Shown: piece by piece, positions 25,509-34,992 of the stretch
Layout of the letters: the number at the start of each line of letters is the position of its first letter
Numbering within the stretch: the first letter of the stretch is position 1
Origin: Mesorhizobium sp. M4B.F.Ca.ET.203.01.1.1
Lineage (GTDB): Bacteria > Pseudomonadota > Alphaproteobacteria > Rhizobiales > Rhizobiaceae
Reading direction: 5' to 3'
Assembly (NCBI RefSeq): GCF_004791025.1
Contig: NZ_SRUO01000004.1
Coordinates: 372,001 to 436,000 of the forward strand
DNA length: 64,000 nucleotides
The notes under the pieces: model-generated
The model's input: the letters and a program-made list of their open reading frames with translations, nothing else
Told to the model about the DNA's origin: nothing
Databases searched by the model: none
Program-made: the position numbers and the translations under genes

Positions 25509-26090
25509 ATGTTCGACCCTCGGGAAAAAATCGCGCTTTTCATCGACGGTGCCAATCTCTATGCCACCTCGCGGGCGCTCGGCTTCGACATCGACTACCG
25601 CAAGCTTCTGTCCAGCTTCCAGAAACGCGGCTATCTGCTGCGCGCCTACTACTACACCGCGCTGGTCGAGGATCAGGAATATTCCTCGATCCGGCCGCTG
25701 ATCGACTGGCTCGACTATAACGGCTTCAAGGTGGTGACCAAGCCGGCCAAGGAATTCACCGACTCGACCGGCCGCCGCAAGATCAAGGGCAATATGGACA
25801 TCGAGCTCACCGTCGACGCGCTCGAGCTCGCCGACGTCGTCGACCACTATGTCATCTTCTCCGGCGACGGCGATTTCCGCACATTGGTCGAGGCGCTGCA
25901 GCGCCGCGGCCGCAAGGTTTCGATCGTCTCGACCATGGCCTCGCAGCCGCCGATGATCTCGGACGACCTGCGCCGCCAGGCCGACCATTTCATGGACCTG
26001 ATGAGCCTGAAGAACGAAGTCGGCCGCGATCCCTCCGAACGGCCGGTGCGCAGGCCCGAACCGGCCGAAGTCGACGAGGACGACTATTGA
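25509..26090 (+). CDS. NYN domain protein (LabA/DUF88 family)
   Basis: A 193-residue PIN-like nuclease-fold protein. Conserved acidic residues appear in FIDGANLYATSRALGFDIDYRKL, KGNMDIELTVDALELAD and FSGDGDFRTLVEALQRRGRKVSIVSTMASQPPMIS, the NYN/LabA pattern. Family members are predicted RNases; the target is unknown. The stop overlaps the TTG start of the uracil-DNA glycosylase gene, so the two are co-transcribed. Confidence 0.92.
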   Translation: MFDPREKIALFIDGANLYATSRALGFDIDYRKLLSSFQKRGYLLRAYYYTALVEDQEYSSIRPLIDWLDYNGFKVVTKPAKEFTDSTGRRKIKGNMDIELTVDALELADVVDHYVIFSGDGDFRTLVEALQRRGRKVSIVSTMASQPPMISDDLRRQADHFMDLMSLKNEVGRDPSERPVRRPEPAEVDEDDY

Positions 26091-26758
26091 CGGCGGCGGC
26101 CTTGGTGGCCGCGCCCTCCCCCGAACCCGGTCGCGACTGCCCACTCTGCCCGCGGCTGCATGATTTCATCGCAGACTGGCGGCGGCGCGAGCCGTCCTGG
26201 TTCAACGCGCCGGTGCCTACTTTCCTGCCGCCGGAGGGTGAGGACGCCGTGCGGCTGCTCATCGTTGGGCTGGCGCCCGGACTGCGCGGCGCCAACCGCA
26301 CGGGGCGGCCCTTCACCGGCGACTATGCCGGCGACCTGCTCTACGGCACGCTGATCGCGCACGGCCTGGCGCGCGGCGAGTTCAAGGCAAGGCCCGACGA
26401 CGGACTAGAACTGGTGCAGACGGCGATCACGAATGCGGTGCGTTGCGTGCCGCCGGAGAACAAGCCGGTCGGCGGCGAGATTGCCACCTGCCGGAGTTTT
26501 CTGGTGCCGACGATCGGACGCTTTCCCAATCTGCGCGCTGTCCTGGCGCTCGGCTCGATCGCGCATCAGTCGACGGTGCGGGCGCTGGGCGGGCGCGTCG
26601 CCGCCCATCCGTTCCGGCACGGCGGACGGCACGAGGCCGGCGGCATCGCGCTGTTCTCCAGCTACCATTGCTCGCGCTACAACACCAACACGGGCGTGCT
26701 GACGGAATCAATGTTCGTCAATGTGTTCAAGGAGATCGCGGCGTTTCTGGAGGAGTAG
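26087..26758 (+). CDS. Uracil-DNA glycosylase, family 5 (UDGb)
   Basis: Removes uracil (and often hypoxanthine) from DNA. The 223-residue protein starts at TTG 26087, overlapping the NYN gene by 4 bp. N-terminal Cys pair (CPLCPRL) and C454-region Cys (NAVRCVPPENKPVGGEIATC) fit a 4Fe-4S cluster. Motif 1 is GLAPGLRGANRTGRPFTGD, as in family 5, with no Asn or Asp at the usual catalytic place. Motif 2 is SSYHCSRYNTNTG, with Cys where most members have Pro (HPS). The stop is inside the 3' end of the convergent lysozyme gene (32-bp overlap). Confidence 0.9.
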   Translation: MTAAALVAAPSPEPGRDCPLCPRLHDFIADWRRREPSWFNAPVPTFLPPEGEDAVRLLIVGLAPGLRGANRTGRPFTGDYAGDLLYGTLIAHGLARGEFKARPDDGLELVQTAITNAVRCVPPENKPVGGEIATCRSFLVPTIGRFPNLRAVLALGSIAHQSTVRALGGRVAAHPFRHGGRHEAGGIALFSSYHCSRYNTNTGVLTESMFVNVFKEIAAFLEE

Positions 26759-27500
26759 ATTCGGAAACCCGCGTGGCGAATAGCTCAGCCAGTTTGTCCG
26801 CCCCACCCTGCAGCACGTTCAGGTCGACGTCGCCTTCGATGCCGTCGACGCGACCCCGGTTGTGGTACTGCCAGTAGATCCAGTCGTCCTCGCCCGGCCG
26901 CATGGCCAACGAGCGCAGCCAGCGCGGGCGAACTGCGATATGCGCCGAATAGGCCTGCGCCGCCTCATCGGTGAGATAGACGATCGCCGGCTTGCCGAAG
27001 GTGGCCTCGACCGGGCCGAGAAAGGCCTGTAGCTCGGCCCTCAACTGTTCGGGCGACGGCCGCTGCGGGCAGTTGCCGCCGAATTCGATGTCGACCACCG
27101 GCGGCAGCAGCGGCTCGCCGCGCGGCACCACCGAGATGAAATTCTTCGCCTGGTCGGCGCCCGGCCGGCAGAAAGTGAAAAAGTGGTAGGCGCCGACCGC
27201 CAGACCGGCGGCGCGCGCCTCGCGCAGGTTGGCGGCGAAAGCATCGTCGACATGATCGCCACCTTCGGTCGCCTTGATGACGGCGAAGGCGACGTCGTCG
27301 GCGGCGACACGCCGCCAGTCGATCCGGCCTTGGTGATGGGAGACGTCGATGCCCCTGACGGGGAACCGGTCGCGATCGGGAGAGAAGGTGTGGAAGTAGA
27401 TGAACCCGCCCGCTGCGACGACGCACGCCAGGACAAGGCTGGCCAGGACCCAGAGGACGATCCGCTTCTTCAAGACTATCCCCCGATGTCGGCTCTTCAT
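26727..27500 (-). CDS. GH25 family lysozyme, membrane-anchored or exported
   Basis: Muramidase of glycoside hydrolase family 25. The 257-residue protein has an N-terminal hydrophobic anchor or signal (KKRIVLWVLASLVLACVVAAGGFIYFH). The catalytic domain begins RGIDVSHHQGRIDWRRV and contains VVDIEFGGNC with the acidic pair DxE, followed by DDWIYWQYHNRGRVDGIEGDVDLNVLQG. It would act on peptidoglycan in the periplasm. Its 3' end overlaps the convergent UDG gene. Confidence 0.92.
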   Translation of the reverse strand: MKSRHRGIVLKKRIVLWVLASLVLACVVAAGGFIYFHTFSPDRDRFPVRGIDVSHHQGRIDWRRVAADDVAFAVIKATEGGDHVDDAFAANLREARAAGLAVGAYHFFTFCRPGADQAKNFISVVPRGEPLLPPVVDIEFGGNCPQRPSPEQLRAELQAFLGPVEATFGKPAIVYLTDEAAQAYSAHIAVRPRWLRSLAMRPGEDDWIYWQYHNRGRVDGIEGDVDLNVLQGGADKLAELFATRVSESTPPETPRSP

Positions 27501-27555
27501 GTCCGGAAGCTGAAGGCCGACTGTTGGCTTTTTTCAGGCCAGCGCCGGAGATTTT

Positions 27556-28035
27556 TCAGCCGCGTTGCTTGAGAAGGCGGCCCTTCTCGCGCGACCAGTC
27601 GCGCTGCTTTTCCGTCTCTCGCTTGTCGTGCAGCTTCTTGCCACGGGCGATCGCAAGCAGCAGCTTGGCGCGGCCGCGATCGTTGAAATAGATCTTGAGC
27701 GGCACCAGCGTCATGCCTTCGCGATCGACGCTCTGCGACAGCTTCGCCATCTCGCGCTTGGAGAGCAGAAGCTTGCGGCGCCGGCGCGGCTCGTGGTTGA
27801 AGCGATTGGCCTGCAGATATTCCGGCAGATAGGAATTGATCAGCCAGATCTCGCCGCCCTCGGCAGAGGCATAGGATTCCTGGATGTTGGCCTGGCCCTG
27901 GCGCAGCGATTTGACCTCGGTGCCGGTCAGCACGAGGCCGGCCTCGAGCGTGTCGAGCACCTCGTAGGAGAACCGTGCCTTGCGGTTCTCCGCAACGGTC
28001 CTGTTGTTGGGATCGGCTTTTTTGACTTGATTCAT
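27556..28035 (-). CDS. smpB: SsrA-binding protein SmpB
   Basis: Partner of tmRNA in rescue of stalled ribosomes. The 159-residue protein contains [31 protein letters not shown], the SmpB core, and a basic C-terminal tail ([27 protein letters not shown]) that enters the mRNA channel. It lies 150 bp downstream of dapA on the same strand. The ssrA gene is not in this window. Confidence 0.97.
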   Translation of the reverse strand: MNQVKKADPNNRTVAENRKARFSYEVLDTLEAGLVLTGTEVKSLRQGQANIQESYASAEGGEIWLINSYLPEYLQANRFNHEPRRRRKLLLSKREMAKLSQSVDREGMTLVPLKIYFNDRGRAKLLLAIARGKKLHDKRETEKQRDWSREKGRLLKQRG

Positions 28036-28185
28036 GACGTCCAGGTCCGTTTCGAAACCCGCTCCTGCGAGTCAGATGACGGTGTCACCGAGAACCGGAG
28101 CGGAGCGTACATATAGTACGTGAGCACCGGAAGCGCAGGTGGCGCCTTCAGATGGCCGCAGGAGTGGAGTTTCCAAACGGGCTCG

Positions 28186-29067
28186 TTAGTTTATCAAGCC
28201 GGCATGCTTCATCGCCTGGTCGATCTTCTCGGCCGTCGAGGCCTCGATCGTGACCAGCGGCGAGCGCACGACGTTCTCGACCTTGCCCAGCTTCGACAGC
28301 GCGTATTTGGCGCCGCACAGGCCGGGCTCGATGAAGATCGCCTTGTGCAGCGGCAGGAGCCGATCCTGCAGGTCGAGGGCCTTGGCGCTGTCGCCGGAAA
28401 GCGTCGCTTCCTGGAATTCGGCGCAGAGCCGCGGCGCGACGTTCGACGTCACCGAGATGCAGCCGACGCCGCCATGGGCGTTGAAGCCCAGCGCCGAGGC
28501 GTCCTCGCCCGAGAGCTGGACGAAATCCTTGCCGCAGGTGGCGCGCTGCTCGGAGACGCGCTCGACCTTGCCGGTGGCATCCTTGACGCCGACGATGTTC
28601 TTGAAGTCGTGCGCCAGCCGCCCCATCGTCTCCGGCGTCATGTCGATCACCGAGCGCGGCGGGATGTTGTAGATGATGATCGGCAGCTTGGTCGCGCGGG
28701 CGACAGCGGCGAAGTGCTCATAGAGGCCGCGCTGCGTCGGCTTGTTGTAATAGGGCGTGACGACCAGCGCGGCATCGGCGCCGGCCTGCTCGGCAAATTG
28801 CACCAGGCCTACAGCTTCCTCGGTGTTGTTGGAGCCGGCGCCGGCGACGACCGGAGCGCGGCCCTTGGCGACCTCGATGCAGACCTTGACCACCTGGCGG
28901 TGCTCGTCATGCGACAGCGTCGGCGACTCGCCGGTGGTGCCGACCGGGACGAGGCCCGTGGTGCCTTCGGCGAGCTGCCATTCGATGAAGGCGCGAAAGG
29001 CTTTCTCGTCGAAACGCCCGCTCTTTTCGAACGGTGTAACGAGCGCGGTAAGCGAGCCTCTCAGCAT
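28186..29067 (-). CDS. dapA: 4-hydroxy-tetrahydrodipicolinate synthase
   Basis: Condenses pyruvate and aspartate semialdehyde in lysine/diaminopimelate synthesis. ATG 29067 ([17 protein letters not shown]) follows AAGGAGTTGGACGAC, giving 293 residues, the normal length. Visible motifs: [15 protein letters not shown], the Tyr of [18 protein letters not shown], and the Schiff-base Lys in [14 protein letters not shown]. Neighbours are smpB downstream and the divergent lytic transglycosylase, a conserved Rhizobiales layout. Confidence 0.96.
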   Translation of the reverse strand: MLRGSLTALVTPFEKSGRFDEKAFRAFIEWQLAEGTTGLVPVGTTGESPTLSHDEHRQVVKVCIEVAKGRAPVVAGAGSNNTEEAVGLVQFAEQAGADAALVVTPYYNKPTQRGLYEHFAAVARATKLPIIIYNIPPRSVIDMTPETMGRLAHDFKNIVGVKDATGKVERVSEQRATCGKDFVQLSGEDASALGFNAHGGVGCISVTSNVAPRLCAEFQEATLSGDSAKALDLQDRLLPLHKAIFIEPGLCGAKYALSKLGKVENVVRSPLVTIEASTAEKIDQAMKHAGLIN

Positions 29068-29369
29068 GTCGTCCAACTCCTTGGGACTTCGTTGGTTATG
29101 CATGTCGTTGCCCCAAAACCGGTATCCACTTTGGGGCGGCATGCATTGGTGTTTTGTCGGTCGGTCTATCGTGCGCGCCTTCTAGCCGAAAGCGAAGCCG
29201 CGCACCATAGTCTCGACATGGTTCACCGGCAAGCATTGCCATGGTGCCAGCAAGCGCAAATCGAACGACCTCGATAACCTTTTGTTTACGGGCTCTTCAC
29301 GACCTATGTTTAGGCTTCGATGCGTCTTGGCCTGCTGGTAATGTGCTCGAACAGGAAATGACGAACCCC

Positions 29370-31412
29370 ATGTCAGGCCGGCGGCCCCGTCTTTTCGCGT
29401 TTCTTGGCGCGACGCTTGCGCTGATGCCGGCCGCGGCGATCGGCGGCGGCGTCGACGTTGCGGTGACGTCGGCCCTCCCGGTAGCGCCCTTGGCCTATCA
29501 GGGCCGCCCGGACGCGCCGACATCGCCTTTCGCCGACGTCGCGATTTTGAAGGGCGGTCTCGACAGGCTGGCGGCCAACGACGTTGCCGGCGCGCGCCCG
29601 GTGCGCGAGGTCTTGCCGGCCAATTCGCTCGACCGCCACATCCTGGCCTGGGCGATCGCGCTCTATGGCGGCGACCGGGTGCCAAGCGGCGATATCGCCG
29701 ACGCCGCGCAGATGCTGCCGAACTGGCCGGGCACGATCGCGCTGCGCAAGAACAGCGAACGCGCGCTCTATCGCGAGAATCCCTCCCCGCAAGTCGTGGT
29801 GAAGGCGTTCAAGGGCAGCCAGCCGTTGACCCCCGAAGGCGTGATCATCCTTGCCCGATCCTATGTCGCGCTGGGCAACCTCAATGCAGCGCGCTCGGTG
29901 CTGTCGCCGTTCTGGCGCACGGAAAGGCTGGAAGCCAGGGACGAGGCGACCATCATCAAGGAGTTCGGCGCGCTTATCCCCGCCGCCGATCATCGCTTCC
30001 GCATGGAGCGCATGTTCTATGCCGACCGGGTGAGTTCGGCGCTGCGCGTCGCCGCGCTTGCCGGCGCCGAGCCGCTCGCCGAGGCCTGGGCGGCCGCCGG
30101 CCGCGGCGACAGGAACACGGCCAAACTGCTCAACGCCGTGCCGGCCGCGCAGCGCTCGGCCGGCTATTTCTTTGCCGAGGCCGAATATCTGCGCAAGCAG
30201 CAGAAGTTCGCCGACGCGGCCGCGATCGTGATGAAGGCGCCGACCGACCGCGAGTCGCTGGTCGATCCCGACGCCTGGTGGGTGGAGCGCCGGGTGCTGT
30301 CGCGCGAGTTGGTCGACCAGGGCGACATGAAGACCGCCTACAAGATCGTCTCCATGCACGCTGCCGAAAGCCCGGCCAGCGCCGCCGAGGCCGAGTTCCA
30401 TGCCGGCTGGTACGCGTTGCGCGGCCTCAACGATCCGGCCACCGCCGCCGCCCATTTCACTCGCATCGCCGACCTCGCGCAGGGACCGATGTCGCTGTCG
30501 CGCGCGTATTATTGGCTTGGCCGCACGGCCGAAGTGGGCGGGCCCGGCGACGCGAAGACGTATTTCACCCGCGCGGCTGCCTATGGCACCACATTCTACG
30601 GCCAGCTCGCCGGCGAGCGCGTGGGCTTGAGGACCCTCAACATCGCCTATCCGCAGCCAAGTGCCGCCGACCGACAGAATTTTGCCGGCCGCGAGGCCGT
30701 CAGCGCCATCAAGCGTCTGCAGGAGGCCGGCTATGACCGCTATGCCGAGACGCTTTACCGCGATCTCGCCGGGCAGTTGACCAGCCCCGGCGAACTCGCG
30801 CTGCTCGCAGTGCTCGCCGAAAAGCAGGGCAACCATTTCATGGCACTGAAGGTCGGCAAGATCGCCGCCCAGCGCGGCATCGACGTCGGCGCGCTGTCGC
30901 ACCCGCTGGGCGTCATCCCCGACACTGCCGATATTTCCGGCTCCGGCAAGGCGCTGGCCTATGCGATTGCCCGCCAGGAGAGCGAATTCAATATCGGCGC
31001 GGTCTCCAGCGCCGGTGCGCGCGGACTGCTGCAATTGATGCCGGGCACCGCCAGGCAATTGGCGAAGAAGGCCGGACTGACGTTCTCGCAGACGCGCCTG
31101 ACCAGCGATGCCGGCTACAATGCGACGCTTGGCGCTGCCTTCCTCGGCGAGCAGCTCGACCGTTTCAGCGGATCCTATGTGCTGACCTTCGCCGGCTACA
31201 ATGCCGGCCCCAACCGCGCTGCCCAGTGGGTGGCCAAATATGGCGACCCGCGCGGCAAGGACGTGGACGCCGTCGTCGACTGGATCGAGCGTATTCCCTA
31301 CACTGAAACAAGAAGCTACGTGCAGCGCGTGATGGAGAATTACGAGGTCTACAAGATGCGTATTTCCGGCAAGTACGACATCGTCGGAGACCTGGTGAAC
31401 GGGCGCAGTTGA
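29370..31412 (+). CDS. Soluble lytic murein transglycosylase
   Basis: Periplasmic peptidoglycan lyase. About 680 residues with a signal peptide (RRPRLFAFLGATLALMPAAAIGG), a long alpha-superhelical U/L-type region, then the catalytic SLT domain near the C-terminus: AYAIARQESEFNIGAVSSAGARGLLQLMPGTARQLAKKAG with Glu as general acid, then FAGYNAGPNRAAQW and RIPYTETRSYVQRVMENYEVYK. ATG 29370 gives the cleanest signal peptide; ATG 29358 and 29241 are in frame. Divergent from dapA. Confidence 0.93.
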   Translation: MSGRRPRLFAFLGATLALMPAAAIGGGVDVAVTSALPVAPLAYQGRPDAPTSPFADVAILKGGLDRLAANDVAGARPVREVLPANSLDRHILAWAIALYGGDRVPSGDIADAAQMLPNWPGTIALRKNSERALYRENPSPQVVVKAFKGSQPLTPEGVIILARSYVALGNLNAARSVLSPFWRTERLEARDEATIIKEFGALIPAADHRFRMERMFYADRVSSALRVAALAGAEPLAEAWAAAGRGDRNTAKLLNAVPAAQRSAGYFFAEAEYLRKQQKFADAAAIVMKAPTDRESLVDPDAWWVERRVLSRELVDQGDMKTAYKIVSMHAAESPASAAEAEFHAGWYALRGLNDPATAAAHFTRIADLAQGPMSLSRAYYWLGRTAEVGGPGDAKTYFTRAAAYGTTFYGQLAGERVGLRTLNIAYPQPSAADRQNFAGREAVSAIKRLQEAGYDRYAETLYRDLAGQLTSPGELALLAVLAEKQGNHFMALKVGKIAAQRGIDVGALSHPLGVIPDTADISGSGKALAYAIARQESEFNIGAVSSAGARGLLQLMPGTARQLAKKAGLTFSQTRLTSDAGYNATLGAAFLGEQLDRFSGSYVLTFAGYNAGPNRAAQWVAKYGDPRGKDVDAVVDWIERIPYTETRSYVQRVMENYEVYKMRISGKYDIVGDLVNGRS

Positions 31413-31499
31413 GCCCTTCCTTCCCTCAGCCATTTGACCGCCCCTGCCCTCGCCTGTAGCACTCGCGCACGAATCGGCAATGGCGAGGGACGTGTCCGC

Positions 31500-32384
31500 A
31501 TGCCAGGCGAAGCTTTCTCCGACTTTTTCTATGACGCGCCGGATGGGCTCCGGCTTCACGCCCGCATCTATGGCGAAGTCAATTCGGGTCGTTGGCCGGT
31601 CGTCTGCCTGCCCGGCCTCACCCGCAACGCGCGCGACTTCCACGAGTTGGCGCTCCACCTGTCGAGACGGGCCGGGCGCAAGGTCGTGGCCTTCGACTAT
31701 CGCGGGCGCGGGCAATCGGCCTATGACCCCGACATCGGCCACTACAATGTGGGCATCGAAGCCGGCGATATCCTGGCCGGGCTGGCCGCGCTCGGCATCG
31801 AGGAAGCGGGCTTCATCGGCACGTCGCGCGGCGGGCTGATCATCCATGTGCTCGGTGCGATCGCGCCGGCCGTGCTGAAGGCCGTGGTGCTCAACGACAT
31901 CGGCCCGGTGATCGAGACGCAAGGCCTCGCCCATATCCGTTCCTATCTCGATGGCGCGCCGAAGCCGAAGACATTCGCCGAGGCGCTCAACGCGCAGCGC
32001 GAGGTGCACGGCGGTGACTTTCCGGCGCTCGCCGAAGCGGACTGGGAACGGATGGTGTCGGCGCTCTTTCGCGAGACCGACGTGGGGCTGATGCCGGATT
32101 TCGACCCAAGGCTGGTCGACATGCTGGCCGGTCTCGACTTCGGCAAGCCGCTGCCCGATCTGTGGCCGCAATTCGAGGCGCTGGCCGCCGTGCCGCTGCT
32201 TGCCATACGCGGCGCAAACTCCAAGCTGCTGTCATCAGCAACGCTTGAGGAGATGCGAGAACGACATCCCGGCATGGAAGCAATCACGGTCGAGGGCCAG
32301 GGTCATGCGCCGTTCCTCGAAACGGGCACCTTGCCTATCGCCATCGCCGCGTTCCTGGATCGGGCGGAAATTCAAAAGAAGTAA
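31500..32384 (+). CDS. Alpha/beta hydrolase
   Basis: A 294-residue alpha/beta-hydrolase fold protein starting at ATG 31500 after GAGGGA. Oxyanion region VVCLPGLTRNARDFHELA, nucleophile elbow GFIGTSRGGLI (Ser in G-x-S-x-G), a candidate acid in the C-terminal third, and the catalytic His in VEGQGHAPFLE. Probably an esterase, or a lactonase or haloperoxidase-like hydrolase; the substrate is not known. It follows the transglycosylase gene by 87 bp. Confidence 0.92.
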   Translation: MPGEAFSDFFYDAPDGLRLHARIYGEVNSGRWPVVCLPGLTRNARDFHELALHLSRRAGRKVVAFDYRGRGQSAYDPDIGHYNVGIEAGDILAGLAALGIEEAGFIGTSRGGLIIHVLGAIAPAVLKAVVLNDIGPVIETQGLAHIRSYLDGAPKPKTFAEALNAQREVHGGDFPALAEADWERMVSALFRETDVGLMPDFDPRLVDMLAGLDFGKPLPDLWPQFEALAAVPLLAIRGANSKLLSSATLEEMRERHPGMEAITVEGQGHAPFLETGTLPIAIAAFLDRAEIQKK

Positions 32385-32509
32385 TCCCAAGCTCAAAATC
32401 GGCTACCGAGCTATTTTTGCAGTATAGAAACGCTTAAAAAGACAATCGCTTCCGGAAAATGGCGGCGACCGATTCTGACCATCGGCGCCGCCCTCATCCG
32501 CCTTCGGCA

Positions 32510-32535
32510 CCTTCTCCCCGTGAACGGGGAGAAGG
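32510..32535. terminator. Perfect hairpin, repeat-type element between hydrolase and integrase genes
   Basis: CCTTCTCCCCGT - GA - ACGGGGAGAAGG: perfect 12-bp arms. The surrounding text (GCCCTCATCCGCCTTCGGCAC before it) resembles short intergenic repeats common in Rhizobiales. It lies between convergent stops at 32384 and 32543 and may act as a bidirectional terminator. Confidence 0.6.
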
Positions 32536-32542
32536 ACTCAAG

Positions 32543-33616
32543 CTAGTTGGCCCTGAAGCTTTTCCTGGAGACCTTCACGGCGGCCGCTTCGCTCTTCGGC
32601 TTGCGCGCCGGCTTTGAGGATGTGGGCGTGGTCACGGGCGAGGAAAACATGGAGTTTTCCGCGCCCTTCGTCGCCCCGTCGCAGCGCGGCGTTTCCAGCA
32701 CGAAGACGCAGCCGTCGAGGTCGTTGGTGGCTAGATGCGCGTAGCGCATGGTCATCGACAGCGTCTGGTGGCCGAGCCACATCTGCACGCGCCTGATGTC
32801 GATGCCGCCCTGGACGAGTCGAGAGGCGCAGGTGTGGCGCAAAATATGCGGCACCACTTGCTCGTCGGCAGCAAGGCCGACCTCGGCCTTCGCCTCGTTC
32901 CAGATGGCGCGGAATTGCGCCTGGCTGAATCTGGTGAAGGGGCCCTTGGGACGGCGTCCCTCGGTGACCGGCAGCTTGATCACTTCCTTGACGCGGGCGG
33001 TCATCGGAATGGTACGGCTGCGGCCGGACTTGGTGATCCAGAAGGAGACGCGGTGCTCCTGGATGTCGTTCCAGATCAGGCCGAGCGCCTCGCCCAAGCG
33101 GCAGCCGGTATCGACAAGGAAGACGGAGAGCCGGTAAGCGTCCTCGCTGCGGCTCCTGATTGCGGCGAACAGCCTCGCCTCTTCGTCCTTTTCGAGGAAA
33201 CGAATCCGTCCCGCCCGCTCCTTCTGGCGGCGGAACTCGGGCAGGCTGTGAATATCCCCCATCTTGTGAGCCTTGCGCAGCAGTTTGCTGAGAGCAGCCA
33301 TCTTGCGATTGATGGTTGCGTTGCTGTTGCCGCGCTGGCGCAGGGTTCCGATAAGGTTGTCCAGGGTGCTTTGGTCAAAAGCGCTGAAACGCTCCCCGAG
33401 GAGAATCTCATCGATTTCGCCGATGAAAGAGCTGACATTGTATTTATGTCGCCCATCATCCCAGAGTATATCCCGATATGCTGAAAACAGCTCTCCGACC
33501 CGGTACGACTTTACTTCTCTTATCTTGTTATAGCTGTATTTTATTTTTGCAGTTTGAGAAGAAAAGATCGCGAAATGGTCAGAGGGCACCCCCTCTTGAA
33601 TCGCTTCGTTCGTCAT
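32543..33616 (-). CDS. Tyrosine recombinase / site-specific integrase
   Basis: About 357 residues. The N-terminal SAM-like core-binding domain includes STLDNLIGTLRQRGNSNATINRKMAALSKLLRKAH. The catalytic domain has the Arg of DTGCRLGEALGLIWNDI, HILRHTCASRLVQGG (HxxR), LGHQTLSMTMRYAHL (second His and the Tyr nucleophile), so the R-H-R-H-Y set is intact. ATG 33616 chosen; a GTG at 33628 is in frame. No excisionase, phage or transfer genes are nearby; it may be a remnant of a lost element. The basic Ser/Lys-rich tail is unusual. Confidence 0.92.
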   Translation of the reverse strand: MTNEAIQEGVPSDHFAIFSSQTAKIKYSYNKIREVKSYRVGELFSAYRDILWDDGRHKYNVSSFIGEIDEILLGERFSAFDQSTLDNLIGTLRQRGNSNATINRKMAALSKLLRKAHKMGDIHSLPEFRRQKERAGRIRFLEKDEEARLFAAIRSRSEDAYRLSVFLVDTGCRLGEALGLIWNDIQEHRVSFWITKSGRSRTIPMTARVKEVIKLPVTEGRRPKGPFTRFSQAQFRAIWNEAKAEVGLAADEQVVPHILRHTCASRLVQGGIDIRRVQMWLGHQTLSMTMRYAHLATNDLDGCVFVLETPRCDGATKGAENSMFSSPVTTPTSSKPARKPKSEAAAVKVSRKSFRAN

Positions 33617-33805
33617 TTTTTTGACCACACCCCCGAGTGGAAAGGCGACACCTATCCGCTTGGAAGCGTCCTTTCAAGAGTTAAGTCTGACAAATCCGAT
33701 TTCACCCGCCAGAGGGCGGGTCCCACGAAACCGTTCCGCAGACTTCCGTTCAGCTATCGAACCCCCTCTTCCTTCTGTTCACCCTGCCCGTCACGAAAAC
33801 AAAAC

Positions 33806-33831
33806 AGCCCGGGCGTTGAAGCGCCCGGGCT
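33806..33831 (-). terminator. Intrinsic terminator of the minus-strand porin gene
   Basis: Perfect 10-bp stem (AGCCCGGGCG / CGCCCGGGCT) with a six-base loop. On the minus strand it is followed by GTTTTGTTTTCG. It sits 27 bp after the porin stop codon. Confidence 0.88.
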
Positions 33832-33857
33832 GGATTTTACCTGTGGACAACCAGCCC

Positions 33858-34991
33858 TTAGAACGAGCGCTGGAAGCGGAGGATACCGCCGACGCCGTCG
33901 CTGCTGCCGTGCCAGTCGCTGTCGGCCTTGTTGAAGTAGTCAACTTCGGCCGTGACAGTGAAGCCGGGAACCACATCGTAAGCGACGTTGGCAGCGAGAC
34001 CGAAGGTCTTGCCATCGTCATACGACGCCTGCACGTTGAACGAGGCCTTCTCGTTGAACTTGTAGCTGGCGCCGCCCCAGACCGCCCAGCTGCCGTCCCA
34101 AAGCTTGAAGAAGCTGTGGCCGGTGTTCGGATCGGTAACGTCGGAGTCGCTTCCGTAGCCGGCCATCACGAACGCCGAGATTGCGTCGTTGACGGTGACG
34201 TCCAAGCGAGCCTTGCCAGCCCAGGATTCGTAGTTGCTGTCGTAACCAACGACGCCGCTGATGGAACCCCAGCCCTGCGTGTACTTCACGCCGCCGACGA
34301 CATGCGGAACGTAGCTGTCGATCGTGTCGGCGCCAGCGCCCTCTTCGAGCGAGACCACGGCCGAGAAGCCGTTGCCGGCGTCGAAGTAGTACTGGACGAC
34401 GTTGGTGTCGAACGAGCCGTAGGGGACGAGGGTATCGTCGATGACGTTGCCGGCATAGCCGTTGAACGTGTTGAAGGCCGATTCGTCCTTACCGACGCGC
34501 AGGCCACCGAGCTGGATCCAGGCGAAGTTCAGCGAGGGCGTCTTGTTGTGCGCCTGCCAGCCGGCCGGATCGTAGCCGGCGGGGAACGGGGCCGCCTGGT
34601 CATCATAGTCGCCCGAGCCGTTGCCGAAGTTGAAGCGGGTCTCGGTGAAGGTCTTCAAGGTGCCGAGCTCGGTTTCCTGGTTGGTCCAGGTCTTCAGCGT
34701 GAAGCGGGCATTCTTGTAGTAGGTGTCGTTGCGATCGGTCGGATCCAGGTGATCCGGAACATTCTGCACACCTTCGCGATCACCCACGCCGATGTCGTAA
34801 CGGACAAAGCCGCCGATGCGCAGGCAGGTTTCGGTACCGGGGATGTAGAAGTAGCCCGAGCCGTACACGTCGCAGATCTTGACGTATTCAGCCGGTTCCG
34901 GCTCGGCGACGACAACGGCGTCGGCGGCGCGCGCACCGGAAACTGCGATCAGGGCCGCAGCTGAGCCGAGAAGAAGGCTCTTGATGTTCAT
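33858..34991 (-). CDS. Outer membrane porin, Omp2-type (copy A)
   Basis: A 377-residue trimeric-type beta-barrel porin of the alphaproteobacterial Porin_2 family. Signal peptide MNIKSLLLGSAAALIAVSGARA with cleavage before ADAVVVAEPEP. The hallmark text VKICDVYGSGYFYIPGTETCLRIGG has the conserved Cys pair, and the barrel ends in Phe (LRFQRSF), as required for BAM recognition. It allows passive uptake of small solutes. Divergent from a near-duplicate (copy B); the first 65 or so codons of the two are almost identical. Confidence 0.95.
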   Translation of the reverse strand: MNIKSLLLGSAAALIAVSGARAADAVVVAEPEPAEYVKICDVYGSGYFYIPGTETCLRIGGFVRYDIGVGDREGVQNVPDHLDPTDRNDTYYKNARFTLKTWTNQETELGTLKTFTETRFNFGNGSGDYDDQAAPFPAGYDPAGWQAHNKTPSLNFAWIQLGGLRVGKDESAFNTFNGYAGNVIDDTLVPYGSFDTNVVQYYFDAGNGFSAVVSLEEGAGADTIDSYVPHVVGGVKYTQGWGSISGVVGYDSNYESWAGKARLDVTVNDAISAFVMAGYGSDSDVTDPNTGHSFFKLWDGSWAVWGGASYKFNEKASFNVQASYDDGKTFGLAANVAYDVVPGFTVTAEVDYFNKADSDWHGSSDGVGGILRFQRSF

Positions 34992-34992
34992 T

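Noticed and set aside
29373..32171. 932-codon open frame antisense to the lytic transglycosylase and hydrolase
   Set aside because: Covers two real genes on the other strand; low-complexity composition typical of antisense frames.
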